Source: a virus
DNA length: 35,912 bases
Strand: one strand, 5' to 3'
Virus record (IMG/VR): IMGVR_UViG_3300049215_000363
Span: 1-35,912 of that record
Part shown: one piece after another, positions 1 to 7,785 of the stretch
Layout: every line of letters starts with the position of its first letter
Numbering within the stretch: the first letter of the stretch is position 1
Made by a program: the position numbers and the translations under genes
The notes under the pieces: generated by a model
What the model was told of the DNA's origin: nothing
The model's input: the letters and a program-made list of their open reading frames with translations, nothing else
The model's database searches: none

Positions 1-77
1 TCGGGTTCTTGCTCCGCTACGGCCAATCCCTCGTGATCGGCTCGGGCACCGGGTACGCGGCTCCGTCCGGCTACTGA
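1..77 (+). CDS. Major capsid protein, 3' end only (repeat of the gene at 34339-35862)
   Basis: The first full codon begins at base 3. The segment encodes the last 24 residues, ending GYAAPSGY, with TGA at 75-77. It is identical to the end of the full-length capsid gene and exists only because the window carries the circular overlap. It should not be counted as a second gene. Confidence 0.95.
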   Translation, partial: GFLLRYGQSLVIGSGTGYAAPSGY

Positions 78-126
78 TCCCCCCGGTAGCCAGACGTTGC
101 GTGCGCGCGGAGCCGAACCGAGCCTC
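1..126. repeat. Terminal overlap of the circular genome, left copy
   Basis: These 126 bases are identical to 35786-35911; the next base differs (c at 127, a at 35912). Either the assembly of a circular molecule ends in a k-mer-sized overlap, or the genome has a short direct terminal repeat. The overlap lies inside the capsid gene and has no cos or pac character, so I favour a circular assembly of about 35,785 bp. Confidence 0.93.
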
Positions 127-175
127 CCCGCACGGACGCCTTACCTCCCACGGAAGGTCGGCTCCGCGCGCACGC
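99..175 (+). terminator. Long hairpin after the capsid gene, likely terminator or attenuator
   Basis: Bases 99-116 (gcgtgcgcgcggagccga) are perfectly complementary to 158-175, giving an 18-bp GC-rich stem around a 41-base loop. The stem is followed by a pyrimidine-rich, T-containing stretch (ctctttctcttt, 179-190). It sits between the capsid stop at 77 and the next start at 214, where tailed phages often reduce read-through from the strongly expressed capsid gene. The left arm recurs at 35884-35901 in the overlap. Confidence 0.65.
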
Positions 176-213
176 GCCCTCTTTCTCTTTGTTCCACGAA
201 AGGACTGCGGCTC

Positions 214-804
214 ATGGCCGAATGGAACTCCCACGCCGGTGACGACCTCACACTGCTGAACGGCAACGTGATGCAGCTCGGCAACTCGATCGCGCCGATC
301 CGCCAAACGTGGGACCGGCGCGAAGCCCACACCGACGTCGCCGCCGCGCTCACCACCCAGGTGATGCTCTCGACGCCGATCGTGCTGCGCGCCGGTGACG
401 TCATCACCAACATCGCCGTCCAGTTCGGTCACACCGCCGCTGTCTCACCGACGAACTGGTGGTTCGCGCTCTACTCGAACGCGGCGACGCCGGCGCTGCT
501 CGCGCAGACCGCCGACCAGACCACGGGCGCGATCGCTGCCGACGCGTTCAAAGACCTCCCGCTCACGGCCGCGCAGACGATCAGTGCCGACGGCGTGTAC
601 TGGATCGGGATCATGGTCAAGGCAGGCACCGTCCCGTCGTTGCCGTGCCAGGCCGGATTCGCGACGTCGAAGCTGTCGAGCGCGTTGCTTACCGGCATGA
701 CGGTCCTCGCGCAAACGTCGGGGGCGTCGCTCACGACGACCGCGCCCGCAACGATCGCGACGCCGACCGCCGTCGTGAACGTCCCCTACGCGATCGCTCA
801 CTGA
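214..804 (+). CDS. Beta-rich structural protein downstream of capsid, function unknown
   Basis: This encodes 196 residues. I chose the ATG at 214 because gaaagga lies at 198-204 and because an upstream in-frame start would place the N-terminus inside the hairpin. The protein is rich in Thr, Ala, Val and Ile. It has alternating hydrophobic strands (around 45-60 and 75-85) and a stretch, WFALYSNAATPALLAQT, that looks like a jelly-roll or fibre-type beta domain. I see no signal peptide and no catalytic motif. The position after the capsid gene suggests a capsid-decoration or fibre protein, but this is inference from context. No family was recognised with certainty. Confidence 0.75.
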   Translation: MAEWNSHAGDDLTLLNGNVMQLGNSIAPIRQTWDRREAHTDVAAALTTQVMLSTPIVLRAGDVITNIAVQFGHTAAVSPTNWWFALYSNAATPALLAQTADQTTGAIAADAFKDLPLTAAQTISADGVYWIGIMVKAGTVPSLPCQAGFATSKLSSALLTGMTVLAQTSGASLTTTAPATIATPTAVVNVPYAIAH

Positions 805-816
805 AAGGCGCGACCG

Positions 817-1098
817 ATGTTCGACACGACCAAAGCGAGCCACGAGCTCGTCGGCGAATACCGCGCCGCGGCGGCCGACGGCAAAAAGAACGTCGCACGG
901 CTCATCGAAGATCTGCTCAAACAGCGCGGCGATCACCACCTGCTTCGCGACGAGCCGGAACGCGCCATCCCGACGCCCGCCCCTGACCAGGTCCCAGCCT
1001 CGGCACCCGAGCACGCAGTCCCAGCTCCGGCACCCGAAGAGACCGATGGCGCTGATCTGCCCGACGGTACCGACGGCCTCGACACCACCGATGACTGA
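817..1098 (+). CDS. Small Pro/Ala/Asp-rich protein, function unknown
   Basis: This encodes 93 residues. Residues 1-45 are charged and probably helical (KNVARLIEDLLKQRGDH). Residues 50-93 are a disordered Pro-Ala-Glu-Asp tail with repeated PAP(E/D) and DGTDG-like motifs and a net negative charge. The start has a gaaaggcg ribosome-binding sequence 12 bases after the previous stop. Its last 8 bases overlap the next gene, which implies coupled translation. A head-associated accessory role is possible from position only. Confidence 0.7.
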   Translation: MFDTTKASHELVGEYRAAAADGKKNVARLIEDLLKQRGDHHLLRDEPERAIPTPAPDQVPASAPEHAVPAPAPEETDGADLPDGTDGLDTTDD

Positions 1099-1279
1099 TC
1101 TCACCGGTCTCGTCGCCGCGCGCGAGCGGGCACGACAGCGGGGCGATCGTGGCTTGTTCCTCGAGCTCACGTTCGCGTTGCGGCAGCGAGGGTGGGAGCC
1201 GTCCGCTCCCGAGGTCGAAGTGCCCCCGGCCGCGGCCGAGCGGGCGACCCCACCGCGCGCGCGCCGTCGGGCTATCTGA
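1091..1279 (+). CDS. Small hypothetical protein
   Basis: This encodes 62 residues and begins at the ATG overlapping the end of the previous gene. Residues 5-35 form a charged helix (ARERARQRGDRGLFLELTFALR), followed by a Pro/Glu linker and a basic C-terminus (PPRARRRAI). Its stop overlaps the next ATG (TGATG), so the three small genes look translationally coupled. I recognise no family. Confidence 0.6.
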   Translation: MTDLTGLVAARERARQRGDRGLFLELTFALRQRGWEPSAPEVEVPPAAAERATPPRARRRAI

Positions 1280-1608
1280 TGGCCGGGACGATCACGATCG
1301 GCGGCGAAGCCAACGGGCTTCTGTCGGGCGCGAAGACGATCGGGCCGCTCACCATCACCGGCAGCGCCGTCGTCGGTGAAGTCCTCGACGTCACGCTCTC
1401 GGCCGGGAACAACACGATCGCGGTGCCGTCGACCGCGACCGCGTGTGTCATCGTCCCGCCTTCCGCGGGCACCGTCACCCTGCAGCTCGACGGTGACTAC
1501 ATCTCGCCGAAATGGCCGTTCGTCAAAACGTTCGACCCGGCGCACATGCCGGCCACGTTCACGCTGAACGCGGCATCGGGCGTCACCGTCGAGATCACCT
1601 TCATCTGA
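1279..1608 (+). CDS. Small beta-rich structural protein
   Basis: This encodes 109 residues. The ATG at 1279 overlaps the previous stop. The sequence alternates Thr/Val/Ile strands with Gly turns (GTITIGG, GPLTITGSAVVGEVLDVTL, GTVTLQLDGDY), as expected of a compact beta-sandwich. It resembles the small domains found in phage decoration and fibre proteins, with no enzymatic motif. A capsid-decoration or fibre-associated role is inferred from position between capsid and fibre-like genes. Confidence 0.7.
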   Translation: MAGTITIGGEANGLLSGAKTIGPLTITGSAVVGEVLDVTLSAGNNTIAVPSTATACVIVPPSAGTVTLQLDGDYISPKWPFVKTFDPAHMPATFTLNAASGVTVEITFI

Positions 1609-1620
1609 CCAAGGACGGTC

Positions 1621-2571
1621 ATGCGACGCGCAACGATCGCTTCTCTCGTCGTCATCCTCGCCGGCGCGTGCATCGCGCTTGCCGCATGCACGCCGGCGCA
1701 GATCTACCGGTGGTGCACGGCGAACCCGCAGTACCACTACAACTGCAGCACAGTCACGACGTCGACGACGATGCCGTCGACGACAACCACGACCGTCGCA
1801 CACGGCGCGTGCACGACCGACGGTTCGTGGGGCTCGGTGTCCTGGCCGAACGCGAACAACGACCAGGGGATCGACGACCCGCAACGCACGAGCAACTACC
1901 CGGGCTTGCCGCTGAGCAACGGCTACAACGACGAACTGAACGTCGACATCTTCTCACCGTCGACGAACAGCACGATCTCCGGCTCTGGTTGCCCGCAGGC
2001 GTTCACCGTCAACGCGAACGAGATCAACTACCAAGACTGCGGCTACTGCGTGCAGGCCTACCCCGACATTCGCCTCACGTGGGGACAGTCGCCCGGCAAC
2101 CAGCCGATCTCGAACTTCTCGCACATCAACGCGACCTACTCGGTCAACGACCCGGTACCGACGTCGGACACCAAGGACGTATACAACGACGCGTTCGACC
2201 TGTGGCCCGCCAACAACGGCGGCTACACCGGCAGCACCGACGCGATGATCTGGGTCAACAACCACAACGTCGGTTCCGGCGGCGCAACCAAGATCGGCAC
2301 GACCACCATCGAAGGTCACGCGATCACGGTCTACAACTGCTGCAACAACACCCCGCCCACGTCCGGGAACCCCGAGATCATCCTGAGCTTCGATACGCCG
2401 GACCTGCACGACACGCTCGATCTCGTCCCGTTCGCCAACTACCTCGTTTCGATCGGCGCCTGGTCCTCGAACGCGGCCTGGTCGAGCATCCAGTTCGGCA
2501 CCGAAGACCGCGAAGTCACCGGCCCGTTCACCTACGGCCTCAGCCTCGCCACCACCCCGGCAACCGGATGA
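1621..2571 (+). CDS. Lipoprotein with a GH12-like (endoglucanase/xyloglucanase fold) domain
   Basis: This encodes 316 residues. MRRA is followed by a hydrophobic stretch and a clean lipobox, L20-A21-A22-C23, so the protein should be exported and lipidated. A Ser/Thr linker (about 43-60) leads to a domain (about 64-312) with GH12 landmarks in order: an AYPDI strand (146-150), the YNDAFDLW motif, D207-A-M-I-W211, and the C-terminal F-G-T-E295 motif. In GH12 the nucleophile is Glu in an E(I/L)MIW motif and the acid/base is Glu in GTE. Here the second is kept and the first is Asp. The enzyme may be weak, altered, or reduced to carbohydrate binding. Its stop overlaps the next start. Family assignment is from motif recognition, not from a search. 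Confidence 0.72.
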   Translation: MRRATIASLVVILAGACIALAACTPAQIYRWCTANPQYHYNCSTVTTSTTMPSTTTTTVAHGACTTDGSWGSVSWPNANNDQGIDDPQRTSNYPGLPLSNGYNDELNVDIFSPSTNSTISGSGCPQAFTVNANEINYQDCGYCVQAYPDIRLTWGQSPGNQPISNFSHINATYSVNDPVPTSDTKDVYNDAFDLWPANNGGYTGSTDAMIWVNNHNVGSGGATKIGTTTIEGHAITVYNCCNNTPPTSGNPEIILSFDTPDLHDTLDLVPFANYLVSIGAWSSNAAWSSIQFGTEDREVTGPFTYGLSLATTPATG

Positions 2572-3575
2572 CGACCGCCGTCGCGCCCTCATCGATCTGG
2601 GACACCGCCGCGCTGTCGGCGTGGGTCGCCGGCCTCCCGCACGGCATCACCTACCAGCTCTTGCCGCGCGTCTACGACGCCAGCCGGCAGCCGTTCACGA
2701 TCGCGTCGAAGTTCCTGTTCACGCTCGACTGGAACGGCGCCACGCTCCAACAACACACCGACGGGACCGAACAGCTCGACGGCACGCAAGCAACCGCCAA
2801 TCGGGTACAGGCCCGCAGCCTCGCCCACTTCAACGACTGCGTCATCTGGAACCTCAAAGGCTCCGTGAAACTGCTCGGCGCGAACACCAACGCCGGACTC
2901 GGCGACGCCGCCTACAACCCGGCGCTCTCCGCACAACACGGCCTCTGGGTCGACGGCGGCTCGTGGTTCGACTGGTCGGCACAGACCGCATACGTCGACA
3001 AAGTGTTCGGCGACTACGCGTACGTCGGCGGCACACACTCCGCGCCGCACGACTTCCTCCTCACACGCGTGTGGGGCAACACCAACGGCCGCCAAGGCAT
3101 CAGCATCTGCCGCTACGGCGGCAACGGCCGCGTCCAACACAACGTGCTCATGACCTCACGGCGCAGCCTCTTCGACATCGAACCGCTGCCCGGCTGGGCG
3201 TCAGGCGCGAACGGCCTGCCGGTCGGGCTCGACATCTCCGCGAACCTCACCGGCCCGCACCGCGAGAACTTCTTGTCGTCGCAGGGCTACGACATCGCGA
3301 ACGACGTCGACTGCCACGACAACCAAGACCATTCCGGCGGCGCAGCCGGCGCGCTCAACGTGTACGTGAAAGGCCCGCAGCGGCGCTCCAACTGGAAGTT
3401 CCGCAACAACACGACCGACCACACCTACGGCTCAGCCGCCGGGCACGTCCGCAACTACTACGACATCGACGGCATCACCGACACCGGCAACGTCCAGCCC
3501 GTACAAAAAGACGTCGTGCATCAGGCCGTCTTCAACGACTGCACCGCCGTGACCTACAACGAGACCCCGGCGTAA
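2568..3575 (+). CDS. Right-handed beta-helix (pectate-lyase-like) protein
   Basis: This encodes 335 residues, starting at the ATG that overlaps the previous stop (ATGA). The middle shows short repeating strands with Asn and Gly turns (DCVIWNLKGSVKLLG, HGLWVDGGSWFDW, YAYVGGT, GISICRYGGNGRVQHNVLM, GLDISANLTGP), the usual look of a parallel beta-helix. Such folds occur in phage tailspikes and polysaccharide depolymerases. I cannot identify catalytic carboxylates. There is no signal peptide, unlike the upstream lipoprotein. It probably binds or cleaves a surface polysaccharide together with its neighbours. Confidence 0.72.
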   Translation: MTTAVAPSSIWDTAALSAWVAGLPHGITYQLLPRVYDASRQPFTIASKFLFTLDWNGATLQQHTDGTEQLDGTQATANRVQARSLAHFNDCVIWNLKGSVKLLGANTNAGLGDAAYNPALSAQHGLWVDGGSWFDWSAQTAYVDKVFGDYAYVGGTHSAPHDFLLTRVWGNTNGRQGISICRYGGNGRVQHNVLMTSRRSLFDIEPLPGWASGANGLPVGLDISANLTGPHRENFLSSQGYDIANDVDCHDNQDHSGGAAGALNVYVKGPQRRSNWKFRNNTTDHTYGSAAGHVRNYYDIDGITDTGNVQPVQKDVVHQAVFNDCTAVTYNETPA

Positions 3576-3608
3576 CAAGCCCAAACCACGGAAGGACCGG
3601 ACCGTCAC

Positions 3609-4307
3609 ATGGACGCTGTCGCGCTCGCGCAACATCCCGACATCGCGCGCAACGCCGAACGGCTCGCGGCCGCGGGCGTCGACGACGCGAACCATCTCGT
3701 CGTCATCTCCTACAACCTGCACGCCCACATCGACAAGTTCGGGCCCGACTCGCTCGCCGCCGCGGCCGCGTTCCACCAGACGACCGACGAACCGACCGCC
3801 GCGCAGCTTCTCGCGTGGCGTGACGCGACGCCCATGCAGATGGACGCGGTCAACACGGCCGAATCGGTCGCCGCAAGCCACGACTACTCGACGTTCGACG
3901 AGCCGTACAACCTGCTCACCACCGCGGGCCTCGCGCGCATCACATCGCTGATCGTCGCCGGCGGCGGCCAAGCCTGGAACAACACCAACAGCCGCATCGG
4001 TGTCGGCAACTCGGCCACGTCCGCGACGGTCGCCGACACGGATCTCGGCGCCGCGGCCGGCTCCGCGAACCGCCAGTTCCAAGTCTCAAACGCGACGTAC
4101 CCGCAGACCGCGAACGGCGTCATCACGTTCCAGTCGACGTTCAGCACGAGCGTCGCGAACTTCACCTGGAACGAATGGTGCATCGACGAAGGCACCACCA
4201 ACGGCACGACCGTTGTCGCCACGATGATGAACCACAAGATCAGCTCGCTCGGAACGAAGACCAGCGCGTCGTCGTGGATCTTCACCGTCACCGTCACATT
4301 GGCCTGA
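3609..4307 (+). CDS. Tail-fibre-like structural protein
   Basis: This encodes 232 residues behind a gaaggacc ribosome-binding sequence. Residues 1-90 are helical and Ala-rich. From about residue 100 comes a domain common in actinophage minor tail and fibre proteins: an NLLTTAGLARI strand, a RIGVGNSAT turn, FTWNEWCIDEG, and a closing WIFTVTVTLA strand. This architecture suggests a particle-attached beta-sandwich. It lies between the beta-helix gene and the glycine-rich fibre gene. Confidence 0.75.
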   Translation: MDAVALAQHPDIARNAERLAAAGVDDANHLVVISYNLHAHIDKFGPDSLAAAAAFHQTTDEPTAAQLLAWRDATPMQMDAVNTAESVAASHDYSTFDEPYNLLTTAGLARITSLIVAGGGQAWNNTNSRIGVGNSATSATVADTDLGAAAGSANRQFQVSNATYPQTANGVITFQSTFSTSVANFTWNEWCIDEGTTNGTTVVATMMNHKISSLGTKTSASSWIFTVTVTLA

Positions 4308-4311
4308 ACCG

Positions 4312-6249
4312 ATGGGCTGGACGATCCCGAACTCGACTGACGTACCGGCCAGCGCCCGCTACGGCAACGGCGTGATGTCGTGGCTGTTCCAATCAGACCT
4401 GATCGCCGCAGAACAGTCAGGCGAAGGCCTCGCCGTCATTTCCGGCTGCCAACTGCAAGCCGGCACGAACGCGGGCACCGTCAAAATCAGCGCCGGTACG
4501 GCGATGTGGGGCGCAGCGCCGGCAACCGTGAGCGCGCAAGACAACGTCGCCTGCGCCGCGAACGCCGACACGACAAACCCCCGCTGGGCGCTCTACGAGC
4601 TCGACAACACCGGCACGCTGCAATGCAACCTCGGGACCGCGGCCACAACACCGGTCCCACCGACCCCGACCGCAGGTCGTGTTGTCGTCGCGGCCGTGTT
4701 GATCCCGCCGAACGCGACGACCGTGTCGGGCGCGTCGGCACCGTACGCAGATGACGGCGCGATCAAGATCATCGACAAGCGGTGGTTCCGGGCGTCGGTC
4801 GCGTTCGAGCAGTTCTTTCAGCCGATCGCCGCGCAGGTCACGAACGGTGTGACGTACTCGACGTCGACGACGATCACCATGAACTCGAACGGCACGAACC
4901 TGAACACGTTGACCGGGACGCAGCCGCTCAACATTGCGAGCAAGACCGGCCTGTTGACCAAAGGTGCGGTGCGCGTCTCGCACGCCGGCGCCACCCACGT
5001 CGTCTCGTACAACGGGCTCGGTGCCGGGACGGGACCGTCCGGCGAGGATCAGCTGCTTAACTGCGACAGCTCCCCGCAAGGCGCCGGTGGTGGCACGCGC
5101 CCGAGCGTGGTGCTGTCGACGTCGGACCCGGTCAGCAACGCGCAGATCGTCACCTCGACCACCGCGAACGCGTTCACGGCCGCGCACATCGGCAGTTACA
5201 TCACTGGCGCAGCCCAGCTCCCGACGACCGCCAACTCGGGCACACACTTCGGCGTCATCGCCGCGTACGGCGACGCGGGCGCGGCGGGCACGTGGGCCGA
5301 CATCACGTGGCCGGCGACGTCCGGTGCGACCGGCCTGACGTTCAACTACTACCAGCTCGTGTTCTCGTTCGCGGTGCCGACCTGGGCGCGTTATGTGCGA
5401 TTCCGTGCGATCGGCGGCGGCGGCGGCGGCGGTTCCGGCTCGCACGTCGCAGCGACCGGCTCGGCCGCGCATGGCGGCGGCGCGGGCGGCGCGGCAGGCA
5501 AGTGCGACATCATCATGCCCGCAGCGTCGCTGCCGTCGACGTTGACGATCACGGTCGGATGCCCCGCGCCCGGCGGGCCGGGCGTGACCGCGAACGGCAA
5601 CGGCGCCGACGGCGCCGCGGGACAGAACACGACCCTCGTCGGGACCGCGCTGTCGGTCGAGATCGCGGGCGGCGGCACGCAAGGCTCCGCAGGCGTGACC
5701 GGCGGCGGCGCGGGCGGCAACAACGGGTTCGGGAACATCGCGGGCCAGCAAGACAACTACGCGCGTGCGGGCTCTTGGTCTGCGCCGTCAGGTTCGACGG
5801 TCGGGTCGGGCGGCAAAGGCGCCGACGGCACCGCACCCGCAGCTGCGCAGGCCGGCGCGTCGACGAGCAAAGGGCCCGGCGCCGGAGGTGGTGGTGGCGG
5901 CACGTCAGCCGCGAACGCGCTGCAAGCCGCAGGTGACGGCGGCAACGGCGAGACCGGCATGGGCGCGTTCGGTTCCGGGAACGGGGGCGGTTCGCACGGT
6001 GCGACCGTCGGCGCGAACGGCGGAAATGGTGCTGGCAACTCGGGCGACATCGCGAACGCCCCGCACGGCGGCGGTGGTGGCGGTGGTGGCGCGGGTGCGA
6101 ACACGTCGAACACGTCGGGCGGCAACGGCGGCAACGGCGGCGGGTACGGCTCCGGAGGTGCCGGCGGCGGCAACGGCATCGGGACCGGCACGAGCGGCGC
6201 CGGTGGTACGAGCGGCGGCGGCTGCGCACTCGTCGAAGCGCTCCCATAA
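4312..6249 (+). CDS. Glycine-rich fibre or receptor-binding protein
   Basis: This encodes 645 residues. The N-terminal part (1-165) resembles the particle-proximal part of actinophage minor tail proteins (ISAGTAMWG, ADTTNPRWALYELD, DDGAIKIIDKRW). From about residue 366 to 642 the chain is dominated by Gly-Gly runs with Asn, Ala and Ser, starting at GGGGGGGSGS. Long glycine-rich regions of this kind form polyglycine-II sheets in some phage adhesins (established for T-even-type gp38 tips). Start spacing to the previous stop is 4 bases, so translation is probably coupled. It is the best candidate for the main receptor-binding fibre. Confidence 0.8.
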   Translation: MGWTIPNSTDVPASARYGNGVMSWLFQSDLIAAEQSGEGLAVISGCQLQAGTNAGTVKISAGTAMWGAAPATVSAQDNVACAANADTTNPRWALYELDNTGTLQCNLGTAATTPVPPTPTAGRVVVAAVLIPPNATTVSGASAPYADDGAIKIIDKRWFRASVAFEQFFQPIAAQVTNGVTYSTSTTITMNSNGTNLNTLTGTQPLNIASKTGLLTKGAVRVSHAGATHVVSYNGLGAGTGPSGEDQLLNCDSSPQGAGGGTRPSVVLSTSDPVSNAQIVTSTTANAFTAAHIGSYITGAAQLPTTANSGTHFGVIAAYGDAGAAGTWADITWPATSGATGLTFNYYQLVFSFAVPTWARYVRFRAIGGGGGGGSGSHVAATGSAAHGGGAGGAAGKCDIIMPAASLPSTLTITVGCPAPGGPGVTANGNGADGAAGQNTTLVGTALSVEIAGGGTQGSAGVTGGGAGGNNGFGNIAGQQDNYARAGSWSAPSGSTVGSGGKGADGTAPAAAQAGASTSKGPGAGGGGGGTSAANALQAAGDGGNGETGMGAFGSGNGGGSHGATVGANGGNGAGNSGDIANAPHGGGGGGGGAGANTSNTSGGNGGNGGGYGSGGAGGGNGIGTGTSGAGGTSGGGCALVEALP

Positions 6250-6261
6250 AGGGCCGGCGTC

Positions 6262-7770
6262 GTGAGCATCCTCAACATCGCGTTCTGCGGCGATTCGACC
6301 ATCCAAGGAACCGTCGACGCGCCCGACGAAGGCGACGGCGGCACTGGCAGCGCGGTCGAAATCGCAGCCGAACTTCTCGGCAACTCGCCGTACGGCCCGC
6401 TGATCGGGCCCGGCGTACGCCCCGCATGGCGCGGCATGGCCGCGCAGTCGGGCACCGAATGGTCCGACGCCGGCACATGGACCGCGACGGCAACAACCGA
6501 CGCGTTCGACAAATGGTTCTTCGGCACCCAAGCGTTCTATGGCGCGCACGGCACCGGCTCGACCGCAACGTGGACGAAACCGGCCGGCTGGGCCCGACCG
6601 ATCGTCGCGTTTGCCGTCTACTACGTCGACTACACGGGCGCCGGTGACGGTTCAAGCGCCGGGAACTGGTCGTATCAAATCGACGGCGGCGCCTGGACCA
6701 ACATGGGCCAGACCGTCAGCCACGACAACAACCTCAAAAAGCTGTACGTCGCCGCCGGCGTGAACAGCACCATCACGTTCCGTCAAGCTGACGCGTCCGG
6801 CGCCAATGCCGGCATGTTGATCTGCGCGGTCGAGCCGTACTACGTCAACCCGCTCACCGCGCCCCAAGGTGTCATCGCCCACGACCTCGGCCGCGACGGC
6901 AACTTTTTCGTCGCGTTCGTCGAATCGGGTAGCGGCGACGAGCTCGCATGGTTCGACAGCTGCGTCTTGCAGAACTCGGCACCGAACCATCAGCCGTCCA
7001 TCGTGCTCACCCAGTTCACGAACGACGCCGCACTGTTCGGAGGCATCACCGGCGCGCAGTGGACCGCAGCGTTGCAGACCATCTACAACCGCGTGCACAG
7101 CTACGCGACGTACATCCCGCTCAACGTGTTCGACCAGAACGGCCGCACCGCGAACCTCGCGACCTACCGGGCCGCAACGAAAACGTTCGTCGCATCGACA
7201 CCAGGCACCTACTACTTCGACACCTATGACGCGTGGTCGGCGCTCGGCATCACCGGCTGGTCGGCTGCGAACGCGCAAGGGTTCATGTACGACAGCCTGC
7301 ATCTCTCCCCGGCAGGCCATCTCGACCAGGGAGGCCGGTTCTACTGGTTCTTGCGCGCGAACGCCGTCAACGCCGGCGAAAGTTCGCCCGGCTTCAATCT
7401 CGCACCGGCCATCGGTCAAGGCCAAGGGTTCGCGGTCGGCGCGATGTCGCTCGCGACCGTCGCGCTCGCCGGACGAATGTTCACCGAAGAGCTCGGCGCC
7501 GGCGCCGACGCCGGCGAACAGATCGCCCTCTCCGATACGGAGACAGGCACGGGGACCGACGCCGGCGAGACGATCGCAATCACCCAATTTCCGTCCGACA
7601 GCGACACGGGCGCGGGTGACGACGAAGGCGCGCTCACGAACATGCCGTTCGACACCGACACGGGCGCGGGCACCGACGCCGGCGAACAGGTGGCCGCAGT
7701 CACCATCGGTGTCCCTTCCGGCCTCGAGGGCATCTCCACACCGAGCGAAGAACTCGTCGCGGTGACATGA
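6262..7770 (+). CDS. SGNH/GDSL-type hydrolase with acidic C-terminal repeats
   Basis: This encodes 502 residues from GTG. The N-terminus has the block I motif G10-D11-S12-T13 with the predicted nucleophile Ser12. Block III is represented by F-T-N254-D, and block V by D344-S-L-H347. All catalytic positions are therefore present. Such enzymes in phages usually de-acetylate or de-esterify surface polysaccharides. Residues about 410-480 hold four degenerate copies of TGAGTDAGEQ-type acidic repeats, perhaps calcium-binding or a flexible tether. There is no signal peptide. It follows the fibre gene and probably acts as a particle-borne esterase. Confidence 0.8.
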   Translation: MSILNIAFCGDSTIQGTVDAPDEGDGGTGSAVEIAAELLGNSPYGPLIGPGVRPAWRGMAAQSGTEWSDAGTWTATATTDAFDKWFFGTQAFYGAHGTGSTATWTKPAGWARPIVAFAVYYVDYTGAGDGSSAGNWSYQIDGGAWTNMGQTVSHDNNLKKLYVAAGVNSTITFRQADASGANAGMLICAVEPYYVNPLTAPQGVIAHDLGRDGNFFVAFVESGSGDELAWFDSCVLQNSAPNHQPSIVLTQFTNDAALFGGITGAQWTAALQTIYNRVHSYATYIPLNVFDQNGRTANLATYRAATKTFVASTPGTYYFDTYDAWSALGITGWSAANAQGFMYDSLHLSPAGHLDQGGRFYWFLRANAVNAGESSPGFNLAPAIGQGQGFAVGAMSLATVALAGRMFTEELGAGADAGEQIALSDTETGTGTDAGETIAITQFPSDSDTGAGDDEGALTNMPFDTDTGAGTDAGEQVAAVTIGVPSGLEGISTPSEELVAVT

Positions 7771-7785
7771 TCGAAGGCGCTACGG

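Noticed and set aside
445-1884. Reverse-strand frame of 479 residues
   Set aside because: Arg-rich product typical of the shadow of high-GC forward genes; it covers four forward genes with good starts and coupling.
4417-5751. Reverse-strand frame of 444 residues
   Set aside because: Arg-rich shadow of the glycine-rich fibre gene without a ribosome-binding sequence.
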